Part shown: in pieces, positions 20,290 through 33,052 of the stretch
Position numbering within the stretch: position 1 is the first letter of the stretch
Layout of the letters: every line of letters begins with the position of its first letter
From: Megalopta genalis
Lineage: Eukaryota > Arthropoda > Insecta > Hymenoptera > Halictidae
DNA length: 64,000 nt
Assembly (NCBI RefSeq): GCF_051020955.1
Contig: NC_135026.1
Span: 4,378,501-4,442,500 of the forward strand
Reading direction: 5' to 3'
The notes under the pieces: generated by a model
Told to the model about the DNA's origin: nothing
The model's input: the letters and a program-made list of their open reading frames with translations, nothing else
The model's database searches: none
Program-made: the position numbers and the translations under genes

Positions 20290-20740
20290 AATTAAATCAT
20301 ACTCTAATTTAACTTATATATACTCTAAATTAAATTACACTCTCTCTCTCTAAATATTAAATTACAAGCAGAAGAGAATAAATAATCATACCGGACACAA
20401 ATTTTTGTACTTCTTGTTGTAACAATGGTTCCTCGTTATAATCCTGCAGGCTGGTGGCTCCTGTACAAAATCAATGCAACAAAAACCTCATTTACAGTAC
20501 AATACTAATAATCGGTTAAACAACAAAATAATTATTCCTCACATTGTTCGCGAATGCTACGTGATTCCAGGACAACAGAATCAAAGAAACGAACAGGAGC
20601 AGTAAGTTCAGTTTGACGTCCATGATGTCTTGAGTCGAATCCCTCGCAATTCCACCTTTAAGTAACAGTGCCCGTCCACGGATCCCGCTTTTATATATTA
20701 AAGTCTAGCGAATTGCTATCGCGCGAACAGATACGCGTAA
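19792..20740. repeat. Segmental duplication A, copy 1
   Basis: Begins GTACCAAGACAGGGAGGGG and ends CGAACAGATACGCGTA; partner at 21015-21905. This copy carries three long (CT)n runs missing from the partner, which has AAATTAAATTA-type runs instead. No gene recognised in either. Confidence 0.9.
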
Positions 20741-20848
20741 ATTGGCCGCATTGAACGACGGCCGGTCGATTACAGTCGCGTTTAACCATTTCGGAATATG
20801 TGTTGTTAATTGCCGAGAGAGCGCGTTGGAAAACTGCGCATCGACGTT
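20738..20848. repeat. Inverted copy of 29028-29134 at a duplication junction
   Basis: About 107-110 bp nearly identical, in reverse complement, to 29028-29134 (for example CGCGTTTAACCATTTCGGAA). It sits exactly between the two copies of duplication A. Confidence 0.9.
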
Positions 20849-20849
20849 A

Positions 20850-21010
20850 AGTTTTATTTAATTTCAATTATGCTTGTAAGTAATTTTTATTTAATTTCAA
20901 TTATACTTGTGAGTAATTCGTATTTCACTTCAATTATATACTTTTTTTGTGAGTAGTTTTTATTTAATTTCAATTATACTTGTAAGTAATTGTTATTTAA
21001 TTTCAATTGT
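20850..21010. repeat. Minisatellite, ~35-bp unit, second block
   Basis: Five or so copies of the unit of 19180-19790, leading into copy 2 of duplication A. Confidence 0.85.
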
Positions 21011-21014
21011 ACTT

Positions 21015-21905
21015 GTACCAAGACGGGGAGGGGAGGGAAATAATTGCCGGAAGCTTCAATACTGCATCAATTTCTTTTCGAATGTGACGCGACTACAATG
21101 ATCGCCAACAGATGTAGTATTGTTTCTGTAGACATTGTTCTCGAGAAGCTCCGATTTACCCGCTACCACACACGCTCTGAAAAGAAGAGAATCTAAGGTA
21201 TCGTACATTCGATATTACAATAACAATCTAAATTAAATTATATTCTAAATTGAATTACAATTTATATTAACTTATATTCTGGATTGAATATTATGTTCTA
21301 AATTAAATTATATTGTAAATTAAATTACACACTAAATTAAATTAAAATCTAAATTAAATTATACTGTAAATTAAATTACACTCTAAAAAATAAATTATTC
21401 CCTAAATTAAATTACACTCTCTATATATAAATTAAATCATACTATAATTTAACTTATACTCTAAATTAAATCATACTCTAAATTAAATTGTACTCCAAAT
21501 TAAATTACACTCTAAATATATATTAAATTACAAGCAGAAGAGAATAAATAATCATACCGGACACATATTTTTGTACTTCATGCTGTGACAATGGTTCTTC
21601 GTTATAATCCTGCAGGCTGGTGGCTCCTGTACAAAATCAATGCAACAAAAACCTCATTTACAGTACAATACTAGTAATTGGTTAAACAATAAAATAATTA
21701 TTCCTCACATAGCGCGCGAATGCTACGTGATTCCAGGACAACAGAATCAAAGAAACGAACAGGAGCAGTAAGTTCAGTTTGACGTCCATGATGTCTTGAG
21801 TCGAATCCCTCGCAATTCCACCTTTAAATAATAGTGCCCGTCCACGGATCCCGCTTTTATATACTAAAGTCTAGCGAATTGCTATCGTGCGAACAGATAC
21901 GCGTA
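21015..21905. repeat. Segmental duplication A, copy 2
   Basis: Partner of 19792-20740. It ends at the same GATACGCGTA, after which the sequence is unique. Confidence 0.9.
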
Positions 21906-23440
21906 TGCATAAAAATGGCAATAGAAATACCTGTAACAGTTTTGATAAATAAACTTTTCGGTTTTTCGTGACCTGCGTGATGGAAACCGCGTTGCTCGTG
22001 TAGATGTATCGTCGCTGCGAGTGATTTATGTTGCAATATTCGTTACGGACGTCCACGAGCACGATATTCCAGGGGATACTGTTCAAATAGAGCACGGAAG
22101 TCGTCATTCTTTCAGTGGACACAGTACTTGCACTGCTTAATCTGATCAACGAAGCAATATTTCAATAATAACAGGCGACAGGACACGAATAAATTGTTCA
22201 ATATTATTTACGCTAAGTAATTAAGGATAAACGCAATCGTCGCAGCCAGGAGAATAAGCTAGATTTCAAATCGAAGGAGTAGGAGGTGGGTGTCACGTGA
22301 CGCGACCTACCCCGCAGGAGTCTCGGCGCGTCACGTGACCTACTACAACTCCTTCGACTTGAGAGCCGGCTATCGCGAACGGCGACAGCACGCGTGCCGC
22401 ACTAGAACATGCTTCAGGAGCCTAACAGAACCTAAATCGACTTACTCTACCTCACAGTGGCCTTATCCCCACCACTCCACGGCGCGCCCAATCAGCAGTG
22501 ACTCACGCCTCGGCAGTGAACTCAGCCAGGCGCGTCAGCCGGCCAATCGGAGCGGAGCATCTTTCGCGGGAGTTCAGGTATTGCAGGGCACGACGTTGCC
22601 AAGTTGTAGTCGAACAATGAATTCGTTAGCGACGCGTCGACGGGTAGAACCAGACGTGGAATACCTGCGGTATTCATAAAAACGTAGTACCTTCTGTTTG
22701 GCTTTTCAATCGCGACGATGGCTGCAGCGAGTTCCGCGTGACGAAATCACGCAGAGAGAAAAAGAGAGAGAGAGAGAACATTGTCGATATCATCGGAGGT
22801 TTTTCCGTATAATATAAGCAGAGGTAAGCGTGTCACGATCGCGCGTCTCCGCGATTCGGTTGCATATTCGGGACGAACGGTTCGGTAATAATTCGCATTG
22901 TCGTGCACACGTGCAGCGGCATGCGGCAACGGCATCGAACAATGCGCATCATGTCGCCATTTTGGTTTCACGTTATTTTAATTCGGCCGCGTCCGCCGCG
23001 TACGTCGGGCCGGGCCGGGCCCGGCCGCTCCATTCGTTCCGACGCGACGCGCGTTAAAAATGCGACGCGCGATGGTCTCCGTGATTTAATGTTCTATTTC
23101 GCCCGGAATTTACAAAGGGGAACAACATTCCCGTTGATTTCGACCGCCGTTGCTTTATTTCGTCCGCGCACGGATGAATTTAAATATGCTGATTTTATTA
23201 CAGCAAGTTTTCAAACGCGCGGCCGGACTCTCCGACGTGTTTCAACCCCGACGCTGGCCGCGGTCGCCTGTGAAACGCCGTAATTCGACTCGGATCGACG
23301 CACTGTTTCATCCAGGCACGCTAATTTCTTTCGTGGTCCACTTAGACGCGACGTAAAGCGTTATCTTTGCCTAGGGATTCAGTCAAAATGCAATTTACTG
23401 AGCGAAGATGGCGGAGTAAAAAATTTTGAACTACTGCATA
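21906..23440. other. Gene-free, CpG-rich interval with an E-box hairpin
   Basis: Unique sequence with overlapping short open frames only. An imperfect hairpin at 22268-22362 carries CACGTG in each arm (22294-22299, 22332-22337). A (GA)n run lies near 22755. GGGCCGGGCCGGGCCCGGCC-like sequence near 23008 looks island-like. A distant promoter is possible; no exon recognised. Confidence 0.4.
22268..22362. repeat. Imperfect inverted repeat with CACGTG in both arms
   Basis: The left arm (TCGAAGGAGTAGG to TCACGTGACGCG) pairs with the right arm (CGCGTCACGTGACC to CTCCTTCGA) over about 36 bp with few mismatches and a loop of about 22 bp. Confidence 0.75.
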
Positions 23441-23757
23441 GGGTGCGCGAGACGATTTCCTGCAACTTTTTCCTTTACGAAAATTTTGCCCGACGCTTAG
23501 TTAACGAGATATTAACGGAAAACTACGGGTCAATCGGAGAGCTGGCTCTTCGGTCCCGATGTTACCGGCCACTGTCGCGACGATGACTCATCGCATGGTG
23601 GCCGCGCGTGCCGCGCTAGGCCGGAGCGCCCCGCGATGAGTCATCCCACTACAATGGCCGCTCCGTTCGGGGTTTTTCGTTGATATCTCCGTAACGAAGC
23701 CACTTAGAAAATTTTCGCAAAGGACAAAGTTGCTCCAAATCATCTGGGGAATCGTTT
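23440..23757. mobile_element. Palindromic MITE, copy 8
   Basis: Arms at about 23460-23530 and 23665-23745. Its core differs from the other copies and itself contains an inverted GATGACTCATCG/CGATGAGTCATC pair. Confidence 0.78.
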
Positions 23758-25045
23758 CTTTCTTCATACGTCAGTGTATCTCTGTCTGTAGACTGGCATT
23801 TCTTATTCCAGACGTCGTCTACAACCTGTTACGCTCTTTAATATTATATTGTTTACGTTCACATCGTTTATAATCACATTGTTCACAACCGCATTATTTA
23901 TAATCGCATTGTTTATGACCATAATTGTTCGTTACGGTTTTGAGCAACATATGTGTACCGAAAAATTTGTTTAAAAAAATCGGAAAAATCGGGAAAATTT
24001 GCATCACCAATTATTATACAAAACCGGTTTCAGATACAGACGATCACGTTCTACTTCGAATTTCTACTAAGTGTATATATAAATCCAACAACCGAAAAGT
24101 CGCTAAACCGTCGCAACGATCCTGCGAATTAGCGAATTGCGAGCAACCGTCCGAGAAAAGGTGCAACACGGTTGTTGTTCTAGCAGGCAAATCCGTCGTT
24201 CGCGTCGTGTAAATTCGGCCCGCGTAGCTCGAACCGGCGAACTTCTGCCGGGAAACTAATTAATACTTGGCCGAGCAGCTCGATACGTTGACCTAATTGG
24301 ACGGTCTGTCGCTAGCTGTGTTGTTATTGACAATATCCAGGGACACGGCAATTATCGCGATAAATTCCCGCGGCGCCGTTGTTCCGCCGCTTCGGAAGCA
24401 CGGCGAACGGAGACGGCGGCCCGTGAATATTTCCACGGCGCGAGGTGTATCGGTAATCTCGTTAATTCAGCCGGTTTCTTTGAGCCCGGGAGGTGCGCGG
24501 ACCGGACAGGTGAGTGACGGTCGGTCCATTTTATCGCGTAACGCCGCCCGCCGACCTTTCGCTCGGACCTTCGCGTGCCGCGATAATTAAAGGCGCCGTC
24601 GGATGCAAAATGCTGAAATCGAGCGCGGCCACGTAGGCGGCCGGAAATACATGCTTAACAGCCGTATATAATGGATGCGCCGCGGCAACGGCCGATTTTC
24701 CCGTCGCGGAGATTGATTGCTTTCGAAAGAGTCGTTTAATGATTATCATCGCCGGCCCGATTACCGCGCCCGTCATCGATACAACGGGAACGAGCACCTT
24801 GTTTCCCGCTGCAACGCGGCGACCCGACGGCGATCGCGACCACCGGAAGTCCGGCATGAAACCAAGCTGCCCGGTAGCGAAAATGATGGATACGAAGACG
24901 ATCGACCGGTTTAACTTTGTGCGATTTTTCATCGACGCGCGGCGGACGGGCTACGAATGTTTTCTGCCACGATTGAAAATGGCGAGCGGCTTTGGTTAGT
25001 GTTTCGTCTTGAGGGCGAAACATTGTTTCGCTTAATTAGGCGGCT
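23758..25045. other. Gene-free interval
   Basis: AT-rich to 24,200, then CpG-rich. Open frames up to 133 codons in conflicting frames. No gene recognised. Confidence 0.4.
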
Positions 25046-25051
25046 GTGTCT

Positions 25052-25889
25052 TGACGAGTATACTCGTCATGGGGAAGTGGCAGTACTTTGTGATATGACG
25101 AGTATACTCGTCACGGAGAAGTGACAGTATTTTGTGTCATGACGAGTATACTCGTCACGGAGAAGTGGCGGTATTTTGTGTCATGACGAGTATATTCGTC
25201 GCGCGTAGAAAGTAGTCACCATTGTGTTATGACGAGTATACTCATCACGGAGAACTGACAGTATTTTGTGTCATAACGAGTATACTCGTCACGGAGAAAT
25301 AATAATATTTTGTGTCTTGACGAGTATACTTGTCACGGAGAAGTGACAGTATATTGTGTCATGACGAGTATACTCGTCACAAACAAATAACTATTTGGTG
25401 TCTTGACGAGTATAATCGTCACGGAGAAGTGACAGTATTTTGTGTCATGACAAGTAAACTCGTCACAAAGAAATAGACAGTATACTAGTCTAACAGCGAG
25501 TATACTCGTCGCGCGTAAAAAGTACTAACAATCATATATTTAACCAGTTAACCTTGTTGACGAGTATACTCGTCACTAACATTTGACACTACTTCGCGTC
25601 AAGACGAGTATACTCGTCACTAACATTTGACACTACTTCGCGTCAAGACGAGTATACTCGTCACTAACATTTGACACTACTTCGCGTCAAGACGAGTATA
25701 CTCGTCACTAACATTTGACACTACTTCGCGACGAGTAAACTCGTCACACTCGAAGCGGCACACGCAAATAAAAATAAATATTAACAATAAAATCATTAAT
25801 TTTACAAAATAAAACCGTCTTTCGATCCGAAATTTTAACTGCGGCGCTTACTCCAAATATGGAGTCCAATAGGACGAGTATACTCGTCA
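25052..25889. repeat. Array of an 18-bp perfect palindrome, TGACGAGTATACTCGTCA
   Basis: About 17 copies, most identical or one or two bases off. The first eleven are spaced about 43-46 bp with spacers like CGGAGAAGTGACAGTATTTTG. A later set at 25558-25740 has spacers CTAACATTTGACACTACTTCG, and a last isolated copy is at 25873-25888. The palindrome is far better conserved than the spacers. Function unknown. Confidence 0.93.
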
Positions 25890-25989
25890 CCGCTCGATTT
25901 TCGTGACTAACTTTCCAAAGAATCTCCTTTCCAAGAGAATACTCGTTCGAAGCGTCGAAAAAAAAAGACATTTCCGTCTCCAAGCAACG

Positions 25990-26925
25990 ACAACTATTCG
26001 TAAACGTGCGAAACCGAACACGGTTTGCCAGCGACGCTGATCAAATCCCGAATGGTTTCCGGCAAAGGAAAAAGAAAGAAAAAAGGAAAAGAAGAAAAAA
26101 AAGGTTCGCGGAACGTTCAGAAAGCAATCTCCTTATCACCGATATCGGACGAATGCCGTGAACCGTGCTTCTCCATTCTCTGGACAGCGTAATACGTTTG
26201 ACTGGGACAAACCCGTAAACTTTTTACGAGAAGGCGGGTCCCGCGTTGATCCAAGTTTATCCGTCGCATCGCCGTCGCTCGTTCTCAGCCTCGATATCCG
26301 TTCCTAAACAGAATCGCTGATCATACGCGCGCCGCGCTGGGAAGTTATGAGCGTACCCCCTCCCCGCCATTACGCTGACAATGAAGCAATTACAGTTAAG
26401 CGGTCGGCCGCATTGTCGAGTATCAGGAAACATTTTGAACGACTCTGTTGTTGCAACGAGATAATGCCCGGTCCATACACGCGGTGTAACCGGCAACTTT
26501 GCTCATTGTTCCGTGTCATCGATCGGCTTCGTATCGGACGTTTAACGAGTACACATGTATTCGGCCCGGCCGATGTTTCCATCCCGGCCTGCGATCGGGA
26601 TTATCGCGGCTTCGACGAAGCCGATCCGTTACACGCGAGTTAGCCCGAGCTTCGACCGCAACCGAATTTCCGCGTTAAACGCCGTGTTTGCGGATTACTT
26701 TCGCCGCGCGCCGGTTCGCGCTCTGACTCGGAGGTTATGTCAAGGTTATTTGGAGGACGCCGCCGTCTGCGAGAATCGTTTGGGATGCGAGGATCGACCG
26801 GGAACGAGGATCGAGTGGCAGCGAGAACGGTGGCCATCTGTCGGCGAGCGTCGGAAGCAGCCAGGACAAGGGGAACTTTGACTCGATTTTTCGTCGCGTT
26901 CCCGCGGACATTTTTGAACGTTGTG
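25990..26925. other. Gene-free, CpG-rich interval
   Basis: Overlapping short open frames on both strands and a purine run near 26,060-26,105. No gene recognised. Confidence 0.4.
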
Positions 26926-26929
26926 TAGC

Positions 26930-27840
26930 TCAAATCGAAGCTGGAAATGTCTGCTTTAAGATAGCGTGATGGAAGTATGGAAACAATTTTGTGATCACTT
27001 CGGAAAATTTAACAGTCTGAATCTATGACTCGGGCCACGGAAGACGGAGAAAGGGCTGGATTAAGGAGGAAATTCAAATCGGGTTTACGTTATACTCTTG
27101 TTAGTGTTTTTACATTTCACGTATCTCAAATTGAAGCTGAAAGTGTTGAATTTAAGATAGGTTAGTTTGAATTCGAATAGAGTCGCGGAATCGATTCGAA
27201 AAATTGCAAAATATCAACCCCTTTTTTCAGGAAAAATGCGAGGATTTTCTTGGTGAATTTTAAGTGCACTTCAATTTATATTCCCGCAGGACATTTTGAG
27301 TTCTGTTTACCTCAACGTGAAGCTGGAAGTGTCAATTTTAGAATAATGTAGCTTGAAATCGATGAGAGTCGCGGAATCGGTTCCACAAATTGAAAAACAT
27401 CGACCCCCTTTTCGAAGAGAAATGACTGATTTTCTTGGCGAAATTTAAGCACACTTTAATCTATATTCCCGCCGGACGTTTTCAATAATTTTTATCTCAG
27501 ATTGAAGCTAAAAGTGTCAATTTTAGAATAATGTAACTTAAAATCGATGAGAGTCGCGGAATCGGTTCCAAAGAATGAAAAACATCGACCCCCTTTTCGA
27601 AGAGAAATGACTGATTTTCTTGGCGAACTTTAAGCGCACTTTAATTTATTTTCCCGCAGGACGTTTTCAATCATTTTCATCTCAAATTAAAGCTGGCAGT
27701 GTCAACTTTAGAACAACATAGCGTGGAATCGATAAGGATCGCGATATCGTATTGAAAAATTGAAAAACATCGTCCCCTGATTCCAGCCGAAACTGCTCGA
27801 TTTTTAAGAGAAGTGAATCGATTTTCAAGTCGACTTTCCT
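26930..27840. repeat. ~186-bp satellite, array 1 (inverted)
   Basis: Five diverged units, each with CTCAAATTGAAGCTGAAAGTG then TTTTAGAATAATGTAGCTTG; key words recur at about 26,938, 27,124, 27,312, 27,497 and 27,682. The reverse complement matches arrays 2 and 3. Confidence 0.85.
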
Positions 27841-27899
27841 GCGTATTGTGGGCTACTTTTTAATTTTTTCTTAATTGTTTATTTACAAATAAAGTCTCT

Positions 27900-30890
27900 A
27901 GATTAACATAACAATATAAAAAATATATGTGGATTCTCTGATCTTCCTCCACTGCACGCATGAGCGCGTGTCCGCCGCATCGATGCCGCGACGGAACCGT
28001 AACTGCGTTTTATCGGGACGCGTGCCGGCGGGGTTTATTAATTAACGGGAACGACAATACCGGCGCGTAGAGCCCCGGGTACGTGTTCCTCTAATTCCGG
28101 GGATGGTTGACGCACAGCGGCGCCGCCCCGGCCGACCGTGTTACAATGGCGGGGCAACAACGACTTGCGCAAACACTTACGGTGATCTCGGGGAGCGTAC
28201 GTTTGTTTAGTTACATTCCGAGCGCACGTTGCCCGGGCGAGAGAACAGTTGCTTATGCCCGCATGCAATGTAGCCCCGGCTGAAAATACACATGCTCGAT
28301 TATACCGAGCGTTAAACGTGACAAGGTACGGGCGCGGTAATTGCGTCACGCTATTACATTTAATTAAAAGTTCGCCGGGCCGGCGGCGCCCCGAAGAAAT
28401 ATCCGATTGCTCCTCGCCGAACGGAGGAACCTGGCGAACCGGAGCCCCGAGGGTGGAGGGGGAGAGGGAGCCGAGTTACAATTAAGCCGGCGTAAGCGTT
28501 CGGTAACAAGGGGATCGCGTCGAATGGAAAAATCGTTTACCGAGGAATCGGCGTGCTTTTTCATCGTCGTCGACTTGTATTTCCAACGGCGACGCTCCGC
28601 TCAGCGACGCGACGCGCTCGAAATCGCGTTCCCGAGCAGCGGTCTGGCGGGTCCATTTAGCTGGCCAAAATTCGTTAGCGCCTCGCGGTCACTTTTTTCC
28701 GTGTCACCGTTGCCGTATATCGTCGCCACCGTGTATATTATTGAATGTCATTATAGATTATTGCTCTCTAAAGCATATTACGTATGTTATAATAATGTCA
28801 ACACCATGCATTGTCATATTTTCCCGGAGGAAAGGCAGCTTTGAAGTATCGCGACTTTTGGCCAGCTAAATCGGCGTGCCGGACCGCTTCCTTCGCGCCG
28901 ACTTGGAGATGGGAAAGCAGCTTTTAATTACGGTTTTGCGTAGGCTGGGCTCTTCTATTTGAAGTGTTCTATTCAGTTTCGGCCATTTCTCGACGTCACG
29001 AAGCTTTCAGAACGGTTTCAAGGAGACCGTCGACGCGCACTTTTCCAACGCGCTCTCGGCAATTAACAACACATATTCCGAAATGGTTAAACGCGACTGT
29101 AATCGACCGGTCGTCGTTCAAAGCGGCCAATTTAACCAGCGATCGCCTGCGAAACGTAATATCCGATCGTCGCGGCGCGATCGCCGGCCGTTCGCGGCGT
29201 CGACCGCTCGACGAATAGCCGCGACGCATTTTTGTTATCCGACACAATTTTACAGGTAATCGGCCGCGCGAGTCCGCCTCGGCTATTTACGGTAAATTGG
29301 CCGGGGATATTTTCCCCGCTCTCTCGGCCGACTTGCGTTATTTTTCTCTTCTCTTTCTTTTTTTCGTTCCGGGAATCGATATCCCGGGCTCGATCGATGA
29401 ACGTAATTCTCCTTTGGCTTTTGTTGCTCCGTCCTACGGCACGCGGGGTGGGACCCGGTGGGGGGGGGGGGGTCAGATTAGTTTCTGGAAACGGCGGAGT
29501 GACGAATCGTTGGACGCCGGACTGTGTAATCGATTAAGCGAGTCCTGTAATGAACGGTGTAACAGAAAATTTATTGTCCGCCGGATTGATCCCCCCCCCC
29601 CCCTCCCCGCCGCCCTCCACATCGTTGCGCACCTGTTGTGGGCGTCTGTTGCGGATCTCTCGGCGTCGAATCTGCCGAGGTTGAACGTATCGCGATCGCA
29701 AAAATTGCGGAGACGATGTCGTGGGAGATCGTCGAATCGATTATGCCAAAAAAACTCGCTGTAATGGGCACTGTACAGGTTATGTCAAGGTTACGTTGGC
29801 GACAATGTTGCGACTAGGTTATCGTAGACGTGTTCTAAGCGTTCAGATCGACGCAAAGCCGTTGGAAATAGCTTTCCCAGAAATGACCTTGAGCATGTTT
29901 TCCAAGGTCAAATTTTTTTATGCTCGCGTCGTATTCTGCTCGCCGAGACGAGCGAACTTGCAGAAGGAACCGTGTGTCTCGAAGCAACCGTTTCGTTGTT
30001 ATTCAGTGTTGAATATTGTTAAGTTACACAGAGTGTGTCACGCGACTATCGCCAGGATTTTTCGAGCAATTTTGGACAGTCCAACAAGAACATGTTTTAC
30101 GAAGACATTTTTAAGAAAACGCCTGTGACAGCTATGACGTATCCATTTTTGACACCCTGTACACTAATTAATTTTATATAATTAATTTTAGCTAATTAAT
30201 TGTTTGCCACGTATTAAATGATTCCTTTGTTCGATTCGAATCGATTAGAACTTGTCGCGGGCAGAGCGGCCATTTTGCCGTGGACAGGCGGAGCCCAGGG
30301 TGCTCCGTGAGCGACGAACGTTGCTTATGCAAATCTTGCCCGTGGAGCTTTTTAACGGCGGGGCCCAACGGTGGCCGGTAGCCGGCCATCTTTACGAACA
30401 GCGAGATTTCACCCGTGTGCTCACTCCGGCTCGTTAATTTTAATTGGGTCGTGAAAACGAATGTCCCGAGGAAAGAGTCCTGCCGCACGCGCCCGCATTT
30501 TGCATCTCCCCCTGATGACTCGGCTGTTCTTAATCCGGCGGGCTGATGTTGCGGCAGCTTCCCGGATTTACCAGATCGCGGACGCCGAATCTTCGAGGTC
30601 TTGTTCACGGGTTCACGCGACGCTTTCTAGTCCTTTCTCGATGGTAACTGATTTCACGGGCGTTAAACTTTAAATCTTGATTTTCTACAATTTTCAACGA
30701 GTCGGAAATAAGTGTTCCGATGTCTGTACGGTGAGTTAATCGTTTCGAATACAGCCCTTGACGAACGAGGATTTCTAAAACACGAATCTAATTTACTCGA
30801 AGAATTAAGTCAAGTATCAAATACTATAATACAAATATAATGGGAAAAAGTAGAGAGTAAAAAACATCACAAAAATTGTATAAAGCATCT
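27900..30890. other. Gene-free, CpG-rich interval
   Basis: Contains homopolymer tracts (G run near 29,460; C run near 29,590), the source or partner of the inverted 107-bp copy (29028-29134), and open frames up to 155 codons that are low-complexity or conflict on the two strands. It may be conserved non-coding or intronic sequence of a large gene; no exon could be supported. Confidence 0.35.
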
Positions 30891-30893
30891 GAA

Positions 30894-31180
30894 AGGATTC
30901 CCGAGGCGATTTGAAGCAACTTTTTCCTTTGCAGAAATCTTCTACGACGCTCCGTTCACGAGTTATCGACGAGAAACGCTGACCGACCGGAGAGCGAGCG
31001 CGACCGATGCCCCGCCCTCACGGCCAGTGGCCCGCCCGCGCGGCCAATGGCGCGCCGCCTACTCGTCCCGCGCGTGCTCGCCGATTGGTCCGCGTTTCTT
31101 CCTCGATAACTCGTCAACGGAGCGTCGGAGAAAGTTATCGCAAAGAAGAAAGTTGCTTGGAATCATCTCGGGTATCGTTT
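30894..31180. mobile_element. Palindromic MITE, copy 9
   Basis: Arms at about 30910-30990 and 31085-31165. The core (GCGCGACCGATGCCCCGCC) contains direct repeats of CCCGC and GGCCAATGG-like words. Confidence 0.8.
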
Positions 31181-31184
31181 GCGC

Positions 31185-32085
31185 CTCATTATCAATTCCC
31201 ATCGATCTTCTCGTCTCTTTAATTCGCTCTCGCGGCTCTCCGAAACGAATGCAATGAAATCGATCGTTCCCGTTAATCTTTCTGACGTCGGCAAATGTCG
31301 ATTCGCCTATGGAAAGCGGCGCTTTTAGAGCACTGTGCTGAAAGAAGAACGCGTCGCCCATAACGAAAGTGATTTGCCGAGCACGCCGCGGCGTGCGCGT
31401 TCTTTTGGAGTGCGACAAATTGCAGCCACGCGTCCGCAAATTACAGAGCACCGACAGCAGTCTTTCATTGGCCACTCGCAGCCTATAGCGCTATTCCGCT
31501 CGACCGAATTAACCCTAACCGGCGATTCGACGACGGTCACAATAGACGGTTATGTCATGAGCCGTCCAGATCTCGCGGCTGTATGGGAACAAAGACGGTG
31601 ATTTACGTACCGACGGAACGGAAATGCGTTTTATAATGTAAATAAAAAAACAGTGCGAGCCGTATTACGGCCGGCTGAGTGGCTTTTAAAGACCTTTTCA
31701 TTTCCCCCGCGGCGACGTCTTCGGGTCGTTCCCGCGTTTTTTTTAATTAGCGCGATAACCTTTATAAAGCAACAAAATCTCATTTCCCCGCGGCGCTGCG
31801 CGCTTCCTTCCGAGCGGTTAATAAAAATCGTCGGCCCTCCGCGCGCTTTGTGCCGCGCCGCGATTCAACCGTGATTCCATAGACGGTGAACTTATTTTTA
31901 CGCGTTCTCGGGCGTTCGATGACCTTGAAATTACAGTTTCGCTGAACGAAAGCGCATGGCCAAATGCAGCGACCAAAGATAACAATTATTTGAATAATGT
32001 TGAAATTGGAAAATCGGTAACAATTTGTTTAGTATTCGATTCGATTGTTGAAATAAACACGGTTAAATTCGATAAATTAAATCGA
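31185..32085. other. Gene-free interval
   Basis: Unique sequence with short conflicting open frames; nothing recognised. Confidence 0.35.
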
Positions 32086-32089
32086 ATAT

Positions 32090-32520
32090 TGGTTGTATTA
32101 TTAATACGTTATTATAAACATAGTAAATTGTTATAAATATAACAAATTAATAATAAATTAGTATAAATATAACAAATTAATAATAAATTAGTATAAATAT
32201 AATGAATTATTAATAAATTATTATAAATGTAATAAATTATTAATAAATTATTATAATTGTAATAAATTATTAATAAACTATTATGAACGTAATAAATTAT
32301 TAATACATTATTATAAACCTAATAAATTATTAATAAATTATTATGAACGTAATAAATTATTAATAAATTATCATAATTGTAATAAATTATTAACAAATTA
32401 TTATCAACGTTATAAATTATTAATAAATTATTATGAGCGTAATAAATTATTAATAAATCATCGTGAACGTAATACATTATTAATAAATTATTAATAAATA
32501 AATTGAATCGAATCGAATGG
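32090..32520. repeat. AT-rich minisatellite, ~30-bp unit
   Basis: Units close to AATAAATTATTATGAACGT, about 14 copies, upstream of the amidated peptide gene at 32835. Confidence 0.9.
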
Positions 32521-32768
32521 AATATTAAATCGATAAATCGTTAAAAAGACCACGAGATTTTTTAAAACAATTCGAACTAGCCGTGCAAAAAACGGCAGAG
32601 TGGAGTTCACAGTTCGAATATATTGCAAAATAGAACGGTTTATTTTGTGCATTGATTACAACGTTTTATCAGAGCCGCGATTCTGCCCGTAGAGTTTACT
32701 AACAATCAATATGATAACCGAGTCACGATCCATTTAAATGGTTTTTTCACGCCGTTGCCACGGTCATG

Positions 32769-32776
32769 TATATAAA
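32769..32776 (+). promoter_or_regulatory. TATA box of third IRF-amide gene
   Basis: TATATAAA in ATGTATATAAAGCAGCCG, the same TATAAAGCAG core as the genes at 12156, 16316 and 17635. Confidence 0.7.
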
Positions 32777-32834
32777 GCAGCCGATTGCCCGTCGACGTTA
32801 ATGGAAATAAGAATTCGTCGGAGGAAAAAAAATC

Positions 32835-33052
32835 ATGTTTCGGGGAATTAATTTCGCCGTTCTAGCGGTGTACGCGGTTATTGTTGCGTCGGCCTGTTTC
32901 GTCGCGCCCATCCTCGCGAGAGATGTAAGTTTTACCACGAAAAATGGAATCGTTTTCGTCGCTCGAAAAATCGAAAACAGTTTTTCATTGTCGCCCACGC
33001 GCGATTTTTATTTTAGAAGCCGAGCACCGACGTTGTCATACGATTTGGATAA
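32835..33052 (+). CDS. Secreted amidated peptide precursor ending in Ile-Arg-Phe-Gly, distant paralogue (2 exons)
   Basis: Exons 32835-32924 and 33017-33052 (TAA), phase 0; 41 codons. Exon 1 is a strong signal sequence. Exon 2 (11 residues) ends VVIRFG-stop, so processing would give a short Ile-Arg-Phe-amide peptide, as for the genes at 12156 and 16316, although the rest of the mature part is unrelated. Donor GTAAGT, acceptor TTTTATTTTAG, AATAAA at 33139-33144, shared core promoter. The unspliced transcript is also open: it reads through the intron into another frame and stops at 33117-33119, giving 94 codons with an acidic tail. I prefer the spliced form because of the consensus sites and the family ending. 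Confidence 0.68.

Noticed and set aside
25052..25889. CRISPR-like array at the palindrome repeats
   Set aside because: Spacers are themselves repeated and related to each other, there are no cas genes, and the surroundings are eukaryotic.
29297..29764. 155-codon open frame in the CpG-rich block
   Set aside because: Contains Gly and Pro homopolymer runs from G and C tracts and overlaps other open frames on both strands.
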